DNA from: CAZKVU01 sp964556475
Lineage (GTDB): Bacteria > Patescibacteriota > Microgenomatia > UBA1406 > HO2-37-13b
Direction of reading: 5' to 3'
Assembly (NCBI GenBank): GCA_964556475.1
Contig: CAZKVU010000009.1
Span: 1 to 40,875, forward strand
Length of the DNA stretch: 40,875 bases
A program made the translations under genes and the position numbers. This document shows, in pieces, positions 7,005 through 16,076 of the stretch (position 1 is the first letter of the stretch; the number at the start of each line of letters is the position of its first letter). The notes below the pieces were generated by a model. That model saw nothing but the letters and a program-made list of their open reading frames with translations. It did no database searches and was not told the origin of the DNA.

Positions 7005-7478
7005 AAAACAGAAAAAACAGCAAAGACAGCAAAAACTGCAGCTAAAACAAAAAAAGTTACAGAAGAAGTGATGGAGGAAGTGACTCCTGAAACATCTGAG
7101 ATTGAAGTTGTAGAAGCTGTTACTGATGCTAAAGAAAAAAAGGCATCAAAAGCTACAAAAACCACAAAAGCCGCTTCGAAAAAGAAAACAAGCGATGATA
7201 TTTTCGACACTGATCTTGCAACAAAGACAAAACAGGACATCATCGACATGTTTGCTATAAAAGACGGTGACACTGGTTCTCCTGAAGTGCAAATTGCGCT
7301 CACCACTCAGAAGATTTTCAACTTAAGTTCACATTTACAGGAGAATCCAAAAGATAACCATTCACGACGTGGTTTACTCAAGATTATTGCCAAGAGACGA
7401 AGAATTCTTCACTACTTGCAAGACAAAGACGGAGCCCGCTATAATGAATTGATCGGTAAACTCGGTCTTAAGAAATAA
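7005..7478 (+). CDS. rpsO: 30S ribosomal protein S15 with long Lys/Ala/Thr-rich N-terminal extension, 5' end in gap
   Basis: S15 binds 16S rRNA early in 30S assembly. The conserved ~89-residue body is at the C-terminus: KTKQDIIDMFAIKDGDTGSPEVQIA, then LSSHLQENPKDNHSRRGLLKIIAKRRRILHYLQ. It is preceded by at least 65 residues of low-complexity sequence (KTEKTAKTAKTAAKTKK, an acidic patch, then KKASKATKTTKAASKKK) that is open right up to the N gap. The ATG at 7068 is inside this extension and probably not the start; the ATG at 6880 beyond the gap is a candidate. The extension resembles the basic tails of some CPR and mycoplasma ribosomal proteins. First gene of rpsO-pnp-ftsK. Confidence 0.9.
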   Translation, partial: KTEKTAKTAKTAAKTKKVTEEVMEEVTPETSEIEVVEAVTDAKEKKASKATKTTKAASKKKTSDDIFDTDLATKTKQDIIDMFAIKDGDTGSPEVQIALTTQKIFNLSSHLQENPKDNHSRRGLLKIIAKRRRILHYLQDKDGARYNELIGKLGLKK

Positions 7479-7507
7479 CTTTTAAAGTCAGTTAACATTA
7501 CACATTT

Positions 7508-7598
7508 GGCTGATAGCAGAGTTGCTAGAGGCTGGATTTGGGAGCTAGATATCTTCTATCTAACTTCGGAATTCTATCTTCTAACCTCTTCATCAGCC
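7508..7598 (+). promoter_or_regulatory. Structured RNA element in the rpsO-pnp spacer
   Basis: GGCTGAT (7508-7514) can pair with ATCAGCC (7592-7598), closing a 91-nt domain. Inside are AGCA-GAGT-TGCT, AGAGG pairing with CCTCT, and TAGATA-N5-TATCTA. It ends 15 nt before the pnp ATG. In E. coli the rpsO-pnp spacer holds an RNase III-cleaved stem through which PNPase regulates its own mRNA; an equivalent role here is inference. Confidence 0.5.
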
Positions 7599-7613
7599 TA
7601 ACTATTTAGAGCT

Positions 7614-9692
7614 ATGGCTAAAGAGCATACAGCTACAACCATGCTTGGAAACAAGCAACTTACGTTAGAATTTGGCAAACTTGCCCCGAAATCAACGGTT
7701 TCAGTCTTTGGACGCATCGGGGATACCTGTGTTTTAACCACCATTGTTATGGGGAGAGAAAGCACACTGGATTATTTCCCGCTTTCAGTTGAATACGTTG
7801 AAAAATTATACGCTGGCGGCCGTATCAAGGGCTCACGATGGGTTAAACGTGAGGGAAAGCCTACCGATGAAGCTGTTCTAAAGGGCCGTGTTATTGATCG
7901 TTCAATCCGCCCATTATTCCCGAAAGGATATAAAAAAGAAGTACAGATTGTCTGTACATTACTTTCGTACGATGATGAAAATGCACCCGATATTCTAGCA
8001 GCAATTACGGTCTCTGCAGGTCTTCATGTATCAAACATTCCGTGGGCTGGGCCAATTAGCACAAGCAGAGTAGCTTATGTTAACGATGAATTCGTTTTGA
8101 ATCCTTCTGAGGAGGTCCAAGCATTCTCAGATCTTGATCTCGTTGTTTCATCAGATAAAAACAGTGTCTTTATGATCGAAACACAGGCCCAAGAGCTCCC
8201 AGAAAATATTCTTATTGAGGGAATCAAAAAAGCCAAGGAAGAGAATAAAAAGACGATTGAATTTATTGAAGGCCTTCGCAAAGAAATCGGTATGGAAAAG
8301 GATGAGGTTCCTTCACGCGAAGACATCGACAAAGTTAAAAAACTTCTCAAGAGTTCATATGATGCGCAAATGAGAGTTATTGCAGAGAAAAATGCTAATC
8401 ATGATGCTGACTACAATACCGTTCTTACTCAATTGATTGATGAAATATACGAAAAGGAAGAGGAATTAATTGATAAGAAAAGGATTTTCGAAGCTATTGA
8501 AACAGTTATCTTTGATATTATTCGCGATGATGTGATGGATCATAGTAAGCGTTACGATGGTCGTAAACTTGATGAAGTTCGCCCGCTCTATATTGCCTCA
8601 GATGTCTTACCGAGAACTCATGGCTCAGCAATTTTTCAAAGAGGATTAACACAGGTTATGTCAATCGCCACTCTCGGATCAACATCACTTGAGCAGCTTC
8701 TGGAAGGTCCGGAGGGAGAAGACTCAAAAAGATATATGCATCATTACTTCTCACCTCCTTATTCATACGGAGAAGCTGGACGAATGGGATGGCCGGGACG
8801 TCGTGAAATTGGACACGGTGCTTTAGCAGAAAAAGCTATCGAGCCTGTTTTACCAAGTAAAGATGAATTTCCATATGCAATTAGAGTTGTGTCAGAAGTG
8901 TTGTCTTCAAATGGATCAACATCAATGGCATCAACCTGTGGATCTTCACTTGCCTTAATGGACGCAGGTGTTCCAATTAAGAAGCAGGTTGCTGGTATCT
9001 CTATTGGTCTCATGCGTAGAAGCGATGACGACTATGTTTTGTTAACCGACATTGCAGGAATCGAGGACTTTTCAGGCTATATGGACTTCAAAGTCGCCGG
9101 TACTGATCAAGGAGTTACAGCAATCCAACTCGATGTTAAGGATTCAGGTTTAACAGACAAGATGATTGATGAGATTTTCGTTCGTGCGAAAGATGCTCGA
9201 CATTTTATCCTGGAAAAGATGAACGCTGTGATTTCAAAGCCGAAGTCAGATGTATCCGAGTTCGCTCCAAAGGTGGTCATGTTGACACCTCCTGAGGAAA
9301 AGATTGGTGAAATCATCGGGCCAGGTGGTAAAAATATCAAGCGTATCATTGCAGCTACTGAAACTGATATTAACATTAGCGATGACGGAAAGGTCAGCAT
9401 TTCCGGTGTAAATCGTGAAGGAGTTGATCGGGCTGTTGAGGCAGTTAAGAGCGTGTATCGAGAAGTTCAGGTAGGTGAGGAATTTGACGGAACCGTTACG
9501 CGTCTTTTACCGATCGGAGCACTCGTTGAGTTCATGCCTGGCCGACAAGGTCTTGTACATATCTCAAAGCTCTCAAAGAACTTTATCAAAGATCCGCGAG
9601 AAGTTGTGAGTGAAGGTGACTCATTACGGGTAAAAGTTGCTCAAATAGACAATCAGGGCAGATACAACCTTGCACTTGCCGAGAACAAATAA
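7614..9692 (+). CDS. pnp: Polyribonucleotide nucleotidyltransferase (PNPase)
   Basis: Phosphorolytic 3'-5' exoribonuclease of mRNA turnover. The 692 residues hold, in order, a first RNase PH domain (~10-145), an all-alpha linker (~150-300), a second RNase PH domain with YDGRKLDEVRPLYI and the catalytic-site region SNGSTSMASTCGSSLALMDAGVP, a KH domain (KIGEIIGPGGKNIKRIIAAT) and a C-terminal S1 domain (GEEFDGTVTRLLPIGALVEF...GLVHISKLS). All parts of a standard PNPase are present. It follows rpsO, as in many bacteria, across a structured 135-nt spacer, and is followed after 15 nt by ftsK. Confidence 0.98.
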   Translation: MAKEHTATTMLGNKQLTLEFGKLAPKSTVSVFGRIGDTCVLTTIVMGRESTLDYFPLSVEYVEKLYAGGRIKGSRWVKREGKPTDEAVLKGRVIDRSIRPLFPKGYKKEVQIVCTLLSYDDENAPDILAAITVSAGLHVSNIPWAGPISTSRVAYVNDEFVLNPSEEVQAFSDLDLVVSSDKNSVFMIETQAQELPENILIEGIKKAKEENKKTIEFIEGLRKEIGMEKDEVPSREDIDKVKKLLKSSYDAQMRVIAEKNANHDADYNTVLTQLIDEIYEKEEELIDKKRIFEAIETVIFDIIRDDVMDHSKRYDGRKLDEVRPLYIASDVLPRTHGSAIFQRGLTQVMSIATLGSTSLEQLLEGPEGEDSKRYMHHYFSPPYSYGEAGRMGWPGRREIGHGALAEKAIEPVLPSKDEFPYAIRVVSEVLSSNGSTSMASTCGSSLALMDAGVPIKKQVAGISIGLMRRSDDDYVLLTDIAGIEDFSGYMDFKVAGTDQGVTAIQLDVKDSGLTDKMIDEIFVRAKDARHFILEKMNAVISKPKSDVSEFAPKVVMLTPPEEKIGEIIGPGGKNIKRIIAATETDINISDDGKVSISGVNREGVDRAVEAVKSVYREVQVGEEFDGTVTRLLPIGALVEFMPGRQGLVHISKLSKNFIKDPREVVSEGDSLRVKVAQIDNQGRYNLALAENK

Positions 9693-9707
9693 TAGAATAA
9701 GAGGATC

Positions 9708-11846
9708 ATGCCGAGAAAGAAAAAGTTTTTGAGCCTTCCATTTGCGAAGAAATTTCGTATTAAGCAAAATACGTTTGCAAACATTATTGGCCTGCTTATT
9801 GCAGGTCTGGCAGGCATAATCCTTATATCTTTTATTCAATCAGGCTCAGTACTGACGAGGATTTTTAACGAAGTCAACCTTCGTTTCGGAATTTTATCGG
9901 TCGTATTCCCGATTTTGCTTCTGCTTTTTTCAACTCATTTTTTCAGCAGTAAAAAGCTGAAATTTGTGAAACCGCATGTGACATTTGGTACGCTGCTCAT
10001 TTTTATCGCAGTACTCGGAATGTTTGGATCAGGCCAAATTGGATCGGCTATTGCGAATAATTTCAAGACAGACTTTTCCCCTCTTGGAGCATATATAATC
10101 CTCACAGTGACCTTTGTGATTGGCATTATTTTGTTTTTTAATACTTCCATTGATGTATTTTTATTGATGGTTATCAATATTGTTAAGCAGATAATTCACC
10201 TCGTTTCAGCAGTTTTGCAGAAAAAGGAAGGAGAGGGTGGGAAAGAGGAAGTAAAAGAGGATAAGAAAGAAGAATTTATTCGGGGGGAGCCGGTTGTTTC
10301 TAAGCCTGTTATGGTTTCGAAAGCACAAGTTGGTGCCAAACCTGGTGATATTCATATAAGGCCAATTACTTCTGGGGATCAGGCTGATTGGGCATATCCA
10401 CCAGCATCATTGCTTGAGGATATTAAGGATCAGAAAGCAGATGCCGGTGATATCGCTAAAAATTCAGATACGATTGAACGTACGCTCGATAGCTTTGGTA
10501 TTCGTGCACGAGTTGCTGAAATTAATCAGGGTCCAACAGTCACACAATACGCATTGGAGATTGTTATGGGTATCAAGCTCTCCAAGATTACCGGTTTGGC
10601 AAATGACTTGGCTTTAGCACTGGCAGCACCGACCGGACAAGTTCGTATTGAGGCCCCGATCCCTGGCCGGGCGCTTGTTGGTATTGAAATTCCAAATCGA
10701 AAATCTGAAATTGTAACCTTAAAGCGTTTGCTCGCATCTGAAAACCTCATTAACAACCCTCATCCGCTTGCTGTTCCAATTGGTTTGGATGTTGCCGGAA
10801 GGCCGAGTATTGGTAATATTGCCTCAATGCCGCATGTGCTTATCGCAGGTACAACTGGTTCTGGTAAATCAGTTATGTTAAATGCCTGGATTTGTTCGAT
10901 TCTCTTTAGAGCCCGACCACAAGATGTTCGACTTATCCTGGTGGATCCGAAGCGCGTAGAATTAACAAGCTACAATGGAGTCCCCCACTTGCTTACCGAA
11001 GTTATTGTTGAGCCGGATAAAATCATCTCTGCACTGAAGTGGACAATCGGGGAAATGGAGAAGCGGTATAAAGACTTCCAGCAGGTCGGAGCCAGAAACA
11101 TCGAAAGCTATAATTCTAAGTCCGGAGTCCAACCAATTCCATATATTATCTTTGTCATCGATGAATTAGCTGACTTGATGATTTATGCACCTGCAGAAGC
11201 AGAGCAATCAATCACGCGTATTGCGCAAATGGCTCGTGCTACCGGTATTCATTTGATTTTAGCTACTCAGCGACCTTCTGTTGACGTTATTACAGGCTTG
11301 ATGAAGGCAAACATTCCGACACGTATAGCATTTAACGTGCCGAGCTTGATTGACTCTCGTGTTGTTCTCGATATGCCAGGTGCGGAAAAGTTGGTTGGTA
11401 AAGGTGACATGTTGTATTTGCCGTCAGATCAAGCTAAGCCGCATCGTATTCAAGGGCCATACCTATCTGAAAAAGATGTTGAAGCAGTTGTTGGTTTCCT
11501 CAGACAGAAAACGCCTGTTGTTCATTACACAGAAGAAGTAACAGAACAGGATGTTATTGTAAAAACAGGCACAGGGAAAGCAACAGGTCCTGCTGGTGAA
11601 GATTTGGATAACTTGTTTAATGAAGCGATGAATCTTGTATATCAGGATGGAAAGGCCTCAGCATCACTCATACAAAGAAGACTTTCTGTTGGCTATGCGC
11701 GTGCAGCACGAATTCTTGACCAGCTCGAAGGTGCGGGTATTGTTGGCCCTGCTCAAGGTGCAAAGCCGCGTGAAATTCTCTCAAGACCACAAGTAGGCGC
11801 TCCAGAATCTCCTGAGTCAATGAGCGAAGAAGATATGCATGTGTAA
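9708..11846 (+). CDS. ftsK: DNA translocase FtsK/SpoIIIE
   Basis: Membrane-anchored hexameric motor that pumps chromosomal DNA through the division septum. The 712 residues comprise about four transmembrane segments (~20-165), a short charged linker (EGEGGKEEVKEDKKEE), the alpha/beta motor with Walker A GTTGSGKS (~381-388) and Walker B YIIFVIDELADLM (~480), and a C-terminal winged-helix gamma domain (ASASLIQRRLSVGYARAARILDQLE) that reads KOPS-like sequences. The linker is short compared with E. coli FtsK, as in SpoIIIE-type proteins. An AGAGGA Shine-Dalgarno precedes the ATG. It is the last gene of rpsO-pnp-ftsK. No clear terminator is visible in the 47-nt gap before the converging mltG. Confidence 0.96.
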   Translation: MPRKKKFLSLPFAKKFRIKQNTFANIIGLLIAGLAGIILISFIQSGSVLTRIFNEVNLRFGILSVVFPILLLLFSTHFFSSKKLKFVKPHVTFGTLLIFIAVLGMFGSGQIGSAIANNFKTDFSPLGAYIILTVTFVIGIILFFNTSIDVFLLMVINIVKQIIHLVSAVLQKKEGEGGKEEVKEDKKEEFIRGEPVVSKPVMVSKAQVGAKPGDIHIRPITSGDQADWAYPPASLLEDIKDQKADAGDIAKNSDTIERTLDSFGIRARVAEINQGPTVTQYALEIVMGIKLSKITGLANDLALALAAPTGQVRIEAPIPGRALVGIEIPNRKSEIVTLKRLLASENLINNPHPLAVPIGLDVAGRPSIGNIASMPHVLIAGTTGSGKSVMLNAWICSILFRARPQDVRLILVDPKRVELTSYNGVPHLLTEVIVEPDKIISALKWTIGEMEKRYKDFQQVGARNIESYNSKSGVQPIPYIIFVIDELADLMIYAPAEAEQSITRIAQMARATGIHLILATQRPSVDVITGLMKANIPTRIAFNVPSLIDSRVVLDMPGAEKLVGKGDMLYLPSDQAKPHRIQGPYLSEKDVEAVVGFLRQKTPVVHYTEEVTEQDVIVKTGTGKATGPAGEDLDNLFNEAMNLVYQDGKASASLIQRRLSVGYARAARILDQLEGAGIVGPAQGAKPREILSRPQVGAPESPESMSEEDMHV

Positions 11847-11893
11847 ATAATACAATCCCTGAAAGATAAGCCTATTTAGGAACTGTCTGTTAT

Positions 11894-12859
11894 TTATTGA
11901 AGATGTTTCCGGATATTTGCGTTATGTTCTTCAAGTGTCCTTGCAAATAACATTTGTGAACCATCTGCATTGGAAATATAGAACCAGTATGGTGTGTGTT
12001 CGTTTGCGTTTACAGCAGCTTCGATAGCATCTAAGCCTGGGCTTGCGATTGGCCCTGGAGGCAAACCAGGATGTTGGTATGTATTATATGGTGAGTCGAT
12101 TTGTAAATCTGCTTTGGTAAGTGATTTTTTCCACCAATCCTTTTCATGTTCCTGATAGCCTAGAATATATTGGACAGTCGCATCAATTTCCAATGGCCAT
12201 CCATTTTTGTATCGTTTGTAGATAATGGATGCAACTTCATTTTTTGCAGTCTTAGAATTAGCCTCTCGTTCCACAAGAGAAGCAATGGTAATAACCTCAT
12301 TATCTGTTAGGCCCTTTTTGTGGGCAATTGCTTGGAGTTCAGGTGTATATTTTCTGTGAAAATTATTGGTAAACATCGAAATAATATCATCCATGCTAGC
12401 CTGGCGTGAGATAAGATAGGTATCCGGAAATAGGTATCCTTCATTAGTGCGGCGAATAAATTCTGATTCAGGAATGTCGAATTGTGATGATAATATTTGT
12501 GCAACTTCTTCTTTTCTAAGACCTTCAATAAACGTCACCCAGATATCATTACTACCTTTCGTAAGACTTTGTGCAACCTCCATCGCACTCATTGACTGTG
12601 AGAGATTAAACAATCCTGCTTGAATTTTATTTTCTATGTTTAACTGCTTAATAATCATCAAAAAAACGATTTTATTTCGAATAAGGTTTTCTTTATATAA
12701 GTTATTAATAATGTCTGTCACATTTTCACCTTTGCCAATGACAAAATTTTGATAGTCCTTATGACTCTTATTAACAGGAAGTGATCCCTCTGAATAATAA
12801 AGGAAGAAAGTACCACCAAGCAACAAAAGCAATATTATCAAGATGGTGAATCTTTTCAT
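11894..12859 (-). CDS. mltG: Endolytic murein transglycosylase MltG (YceG-like)
   Basis: Cleaves nascent glycan strands and is thought to set their length. The 321-residue protein has one N-terminal membrane anchor (TILIILLLLLGGTFFLYY), a LysM-like region, and the YceG catalytic domain. The signature SLVEREA contains Glu197, corresponding to the catalytic Glu218 of E. coli MltG. The conserved substrate-site segments SPYNTY and GLPPGPIASPGLDAI follow. It lies 28 nt downstream of murJ, so the two form a peptidoglycan-assembly unit. A TATAAT (12869-12874) 9 nt before the ATG could be an internal near-leaderless promoter. Confidence 0.95.
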   Translation of the reverse strand: MKRFTILIILLLLLGGTFFLYYSEGSLPVNKSHKDYQNFVIGKGENVTDIINNLYKENLIRNKIVFLMIIKQLNIENKIQAGLFNLSQSMSAMEVAQSLTKGSNDIWVTFIEGLRKEEVAQILSSQFDIPESEFIRRTNEGYLFPDTYLISRQASMDDIISMFTNNFHRKYTPELQAIAHKKGLTDNEVITIASLVEREANSKTAKNEVASIIYKRYKNGWPLEIDATVQYILGYQEHEKDWWKKSLTKADLQIDSPYNTYQHPGLPPGPIASPGLDAIEAAVNANEHTPYWFYISNADGSQMLFARTLEEHNANIRKHLQ

Positions 12860-12887
12860 TTAAGTTCAATTATACAAAATAATTCAA

Positions 12888-14519
12888 TCATGAACCAGCC
12901 TCGGTGTAAACCTCGGATATGCGTCGCTTCAAGGCTTTAAATCGTAATAGTAATTTCCCAAGGATATATATTTCTTCAACTGCAAAGAACCATGATAAAA
13001 AGAGGTACGATATTGAAAAAACAATTCCTGAAACGATCAGCAAGAAGAAAACATTAATTGTGCGGGCAGTATCAAATATAAGCTGGTCCATAACTTTAAT
13101 AACTGCATAAGCTGGAAGTGCGGACAGGAATGAAATCATATATATTTTCATTGAGTTTTTCGCAAGCTTTGTTAATTGCATGCCTTTTACGCGTTTTCCA
13201 TAGGCAAAAAACAAAATGGCGACATTAATAGTAACTGCAATTGAAAAGGAAAGACCAAGCGACCAAACAGGGAGTTTTAATGTAATGATGAAGAGCGCAC
13301 TTAAAATTGTGTTAATCCCAACAGCAACAATGTTAATTAAAAATGGAGTTTTTGTATCGTGGAATGCGTAAAAAACCCGTGTTAGAAAAAAGAAAACAGA
13401 ATGAAGTGGAATTGACAGTGCAAATGCTGACAGTGCAACCGCCGTCATTACTGTTGCATTCCAATCAAAACGTCCTCCTCCATAGGCAATACGAACAAGG
13501 GGTGTTCTCGCAAAGATGAAAAATATCGACAATGGAACACTGCAGTAGAGAATTTGTAAAATTGACGACATAAAAATATCCTGAATCTTTTTGAAATCTC
13601 CGTCTTTATATAATGTTGAAATGTATGGTAAAGATGCCTGACCAAATGACATACCTACGAGTGCCACAGGAAAGAGTTGTAGCCGTTGTGCGAAATAGAG
13701 AACGGTATAACTCCCACCGCCGATGAGGGTTGCCAGGAATAAATCAACTGTATTGTCAATTTGCGTGGAGAATACCGATAGCGTCCGTGGAATAATCAGA
13801 CTAAAGAATTCTTTAATAACAGGCTTTTTAAATGCAAATAAATCGTATGAGAAGTGAACAAAATAAACGATCGGAAACTGAATGATAAAGAAAAGAAATG
13901 CGCCTACAGTAACGCCGATTGCAGGTCCGTAGATCCAGAGGGACGATGAGAAAAAGACTGTACCAACAATCAATCCCAGCGTATAAACAATCGGCGCAAT
14001 CGCAGTCAGAATAAACGTTTTGTTTGCCTGTCCTATCCCTGAGAAAATATTTCCAAGTACCATAAAAGGCAGCTGGCTAATAATGAAAATTCTTGAGAGT
14101 GTAACAACAAGTTCGGTATCTGTTTTGCTAAAACCTGGAATCGTTAGCGGGATAATCTTATCGGCAAAAATCACCGTAATAACAATAAATATTGCCAAAA
14201 TAAACATCATTACATTGATGACAGATGAAATATTTTCTCGAAGCGTCTCAGGGTTTTTCTTGTACTTGATAAAGATGGGAATAAACGCAGAGCTGAGAGC
14301 ACCTGTAATAATAAGTTCAAATACAAAATCAGGAATTCTAAAGGCGGCGAAGAATAGGTCGAGTTCTTCTTTGGTAAAGTAGGTTGCTAATGTTCTATTA
14401 CGAAGAATGCCAAAAAATCGCGATGTCACCATCATTGCAGACAAAATCAGTGCCGAGGTCAGAATGTCCTTTTGCTCCTGAAATATGAAATTTTTGGTTT
14501 TTCTAATAAATCGCTCCAT
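12888..14519 (-). CDS. murJ: Lipid II flippase MurJ (MviN family)
   Basis: Flips the peptidoglycan precursor lipid II across the membrane. The 543-residue polytopic protein has about 14 hydrophobic helices. Family features include the N-terminal SALILSAMMVTSRFFGILRNRTLATYF, GALSSAFIPIF, and the TM7-8 region with QLFPVALVGMSFGQASLPYIS. Its length agrees with MurJ (~510-550). The start at 14519 is 18 nt after an extended -10 box. It is the first gene of murJ-mltG and is divergent from the rpsT-pilus operon across a 133-bp region holding both promoters. Confidence 0.95.
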   Translation of the reverse strand: MERFIRKTKNFIFQEQKDILTSALILSAMMVTSRFFGILRNRTLATYFTKEELDLFFAAFRIPDFVFELIITGALSSAFIPIFIKYKKNPETLRENISSVINVMMFILAIFIVITVIFADKIIPLTIPGFSKTDTELVVTLSRIFIISQLPFMVLGNIFSGIGQANKTFILTAIAPIVYTLGLIVGTVFFSSSLWIYGPAIGVTVGAFLFFIIQFPIVYFVHFSYDLFAFKKPVIKEFFSLIIPRTLSVFSTQIDNTVDLFLATLIGGGSYTVLYFAQRLQLFPVALVGMSFGQASLPYISTLYKDGDFKKIQDIFMSSILQILYCSVPLSIFFIFARTPLVRIAYGGGRFDWNATVMTAVALSAFALSIPLHSVFFFLTRVFYAFHDTKTPFLINIVAVGINTILSALFIITLKLPVWSLGLSFSIAVTINVAILFFAYGKRVKGMQLTKLAKNSMKIYMISFLSALPAYAVIKVMDQLIFDTARTINVFFLLIVSGIVFSISYLFLSWFFAVEEIYILGKLLLRFKALKRRISEVYTEAGS

Positions 14520-14537
14520 GATATGTTACTTTGAAAG

Positions 14538-14546
14538 ATTATAACA
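14538..14546 (-). promoter_or_regulatory. Extended -10 promoter of murJ-mltG
   Basis: TGTTATAAT on the minus strand is identical to the efp extended -10 box and gives a leader of about 11 nt. No -35 match is obvious. Confidence 0.55.
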
Positions 14547-14567
14547 GGAAATATCATCGATTAGGGA

Positions 14568-14597
14568 TTGTATATTTTACCCTTATCCGTTAAAATT
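14568..14597 (+). promoter_or_regulatory. Promoter of rpsT-pilus operon
   Basis: TTGTAT (14568-14573), an 18-bp spacer and TAAAAT (14592-14597). The leader contains the 10-bp palindrome CCGATATCGG and a strong Shine-Dalgarno stretch (GGAGAGGGGG, 14636-14645) before rpsT. Confidence 0.5.
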
Positions 14598-14652
14598 AAG
14601 CATATAGAATTATATAGTTCTGGGTCACCGATATCGGAGAGGGGGTGTATTT

Positions 14653-14913
14653 ATGCCTATCATTCAATCAGCAAAAAAGAAATTACGTCAAGACAAAAAA
14701 AGGACAGAGAATAATGATGCGTATAGACACGCATTTAAAGACGCTATTCGTGATATTCGACGAAAAGCTTTTCATAAAACTGCTGTAAAAGCGGAGGATT
14801 TAACTAATGCCTACTCAGCCATTGACAAAGCGACAAAGAAGCATATCATCCATCCTAATAAAGCTGCTCGATTAAAGTCACGAATGACTAAATTGCACGC
14901 TTCTATTAAATGA
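14653..14913 (+). CDS. rpsT: 30S ribosomal protein S20
   Basis: Small, very basic protein that binds 16S rRNA. The 86-residue length and the pattern MPIIQSAKKKLRQDKKRTENN...KKHIIHPNKAARLKSRMTKL match S20 (SAxKRxRxxxKRxxxN and the C-terminal IHxNKAARxKSRL signature). It is preceded by one of the strongest Shine-Dalgarno sequences in the window. Its stop overlaps the start of the pilN-like gene in an ATGA, so it is translationally coupled to the pilus genes, an unusual neighbour for rpsT. Confidence 0.96.
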   Translation: MPIIQSAKKKLRQDKKRTENNDAYRHAFKDAIRDIRRKAFHKTAVKAEDLTNAYSAIDKATKKHIIHPNKAARLKSRMTKLHASIK

Positions 14914-15452
14914 GCACATACGATATAAATCTTTTTACACGGAAAAAAAAGAGTTTTTCAGAAAAGCTCTTGTTTTTTTTACTGCATTATTTTAGATATA
15001 TTATCGTTATTACCCAGATTGTTGTTATTGGTGTATTTTTCTATCGATTTAAAGTAGATCAGAAGATTATCGATCTTAAGGAGGCTTTTAAGTCTAAGGA
15101 GCAAATTCTTGTTCTCACGGTTCCGCTTATCGATGAAGCACAAGCAACTGAAAAAAATACACGAAAAATAGAACACATACTTGAGAAGCAAGATGATTTT
15201 AAAAAGTTGTATGATGCCGTATCAAATACAGTACCCGAAGGCATTACTGTGATTGAAATAGAATATCAACCAACATCAATCGGAATTAAGGGGCAGGCAA
15301 ATGATACATTTTCAGTCCAACGCTATTACCGGAAATTAAGAGCCAACAAGTTGTTTAATAATGTTACGATTAATGAGCTTAATATAAATCCTGACTTTAA
15401 GTTTAATTTTGCTATGGAGGTTACGATTCCTCAACCTGAACCAGCACTATAA
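14910..15452 (+). CDS. pilN: PilN-like type IV pilus inner-membrane assembly protein
   Basis: PilN partners PilO in the inner-membrane alignment complex of type IV pili. The 180-residue protein has the short cytoplasmic N-terminal DINLF motif (the INL peptide that contacts PilM in known systems), one transmembrane helix (~30-47), a coiled coil (~50-95) and a C-terminal alpha/beta ferredoxin-like domain (GITVIEIEYQPTSIGIKGQA...). It starts within the rpsT stop codon and is followed 2 nt later by a PilO-like gene. No pilM is present in this operon. The family call is by architecture, short motif and neighbour; sequence similarity is weak. Confidence 0.75.
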   Translation: MSTYDINLFTRKKKSFSEKLLFFLLHYFRYIIVITQIVVIGVFFYRFKVDQKIIDLKEAFKSKEQILVLTVPLIDEAQATEKNTRKIEHILEKQDDFKKLYDAVSNTVPEGITVIEIEYQPTSIGIKGQANDTFSVQRYYRKLRANKLFNNVTINELNINPDFKFNFAMEVTIPQPEPAL

Positions 15453-15454
15453 AC

Positions 15455-16075
15455 ATGAAAACACCAGACAAAATCAGAGATGCGCTCAATAAAAGCCCTT
15501 ACAAGGACTATACATACGCTATTTTGTTCTTTCTTGTTTCGTCATTCTTTGTGATATTTGTTATCCGTCCAGTTTTGTCTATTGCAGTATCTTTGCAAAA
15601 GGAGGCTCAAGAGCTTGAAAATGTAAATAAAGTATATGAGGAAAATATTACCAGAGTGCTCAAACTTCAGGGAGATCTTGAAAAAATCAGGAGTAGAAAG
15701 CCTTTACTTGTTGAGGCTTTACCGGAAAGAGCTAATGTGAAGCCGTTGATAGACGATATTCGTAAAGCGGCAGAAGACCAAGGCATTCAGCTCGATAAGG
15801 TCGTTGTATCCGGAGTTTTTTTGAAAGAATCAGCGACATCTGAAAGTGACCAACCTATTCAGCCGGGTCAGGTAGAGTCAGAAACAGAAACCGTCAGCGT
15901 CCAACTTTCGATTTCAGGATCATATGATCAAACACGAGATTTTATTACTGCTTTACTTGAGCAGCGACGCATAAAAAGTATAAAATCATATACTACAACA
16001 AATGTTGAGTTTCTGACCAAGTCGACAGTCAGTGGTGTACAGCTTGAGTTAGAAGTTGATTCATATTACTTATAA
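15455..16075 (+). CDS. pilO: PilO-like type IV pilus assembly protein
   Basis: The 206-residue bitopic protein has a cytoplasmic N-terminus, one transmembrane segment (AILFFLVSSFFVIFVIRPV), a long coiled coil (~45-90, LQKEAQELENVNKVYEENI) and a C-terminal ferredoxin-like fold. In the last, ANVKPLIDDIRKAAEDQGIQLDKV and SVQLSISGSYDQTRDFITALL correspond to the usual PilO pattern. It would pair with the upstream PilN-like protein in the periplasmic or extracytoplasmic alignment complex. It lies 2 nt after pilN and 1 nt before the next small gene. Confidence 0.8.
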   Translation: MKTPDKIRDALNKSPYKDYTYAILFFLVSSFFVIFVIRPVLSIAVSLQKEAQELENVNKVYEENITRVLKLQGDLEKIRSRKPLLVEALPERANVKPLIDDIRKAAEDQGIQLDKVVVSGVFLKESATSESDQPIQPGQVESETETVSVQLSISGSYDQTRDFITALLEQRRIKSIKSYTTTNVEFLTKSTVSGVQLELEVDSYYL

Positions 16076-16076
16076 C

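Noticed and set aside
6880..7071. ATG at 6880 and its frame through the gap as a separate small gene
   Set aside because: The part after the gap is the wrong frame of the rpsO tail. The ATG may be the real rpsO start, but this cannot be settled until the gap is closed.
7508..7598. 91-nt tRNA-like element with a 7-bp acceptor-like stem between rpsO and pnp
   Set aside because: There is no T arm with a TTCGA-type loop next to the closing stem and no proper anticodon arm. A structured leader explains it better.
11847..11893. Terminator between convergent ftsK and mltG
   Set aside because: Only a trivial CCTA/TAGG pairing is visible, with no stable stem and no T tract.
14910..14913. Alternative genetic code with TGA read as glycine (as in Gracilibacteria or Absconditabacteria)
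   Set aside because: TGA ends rpsT, the first gene, recF and others at the expected family lengths, and no conserved frame contains an internal TGA.
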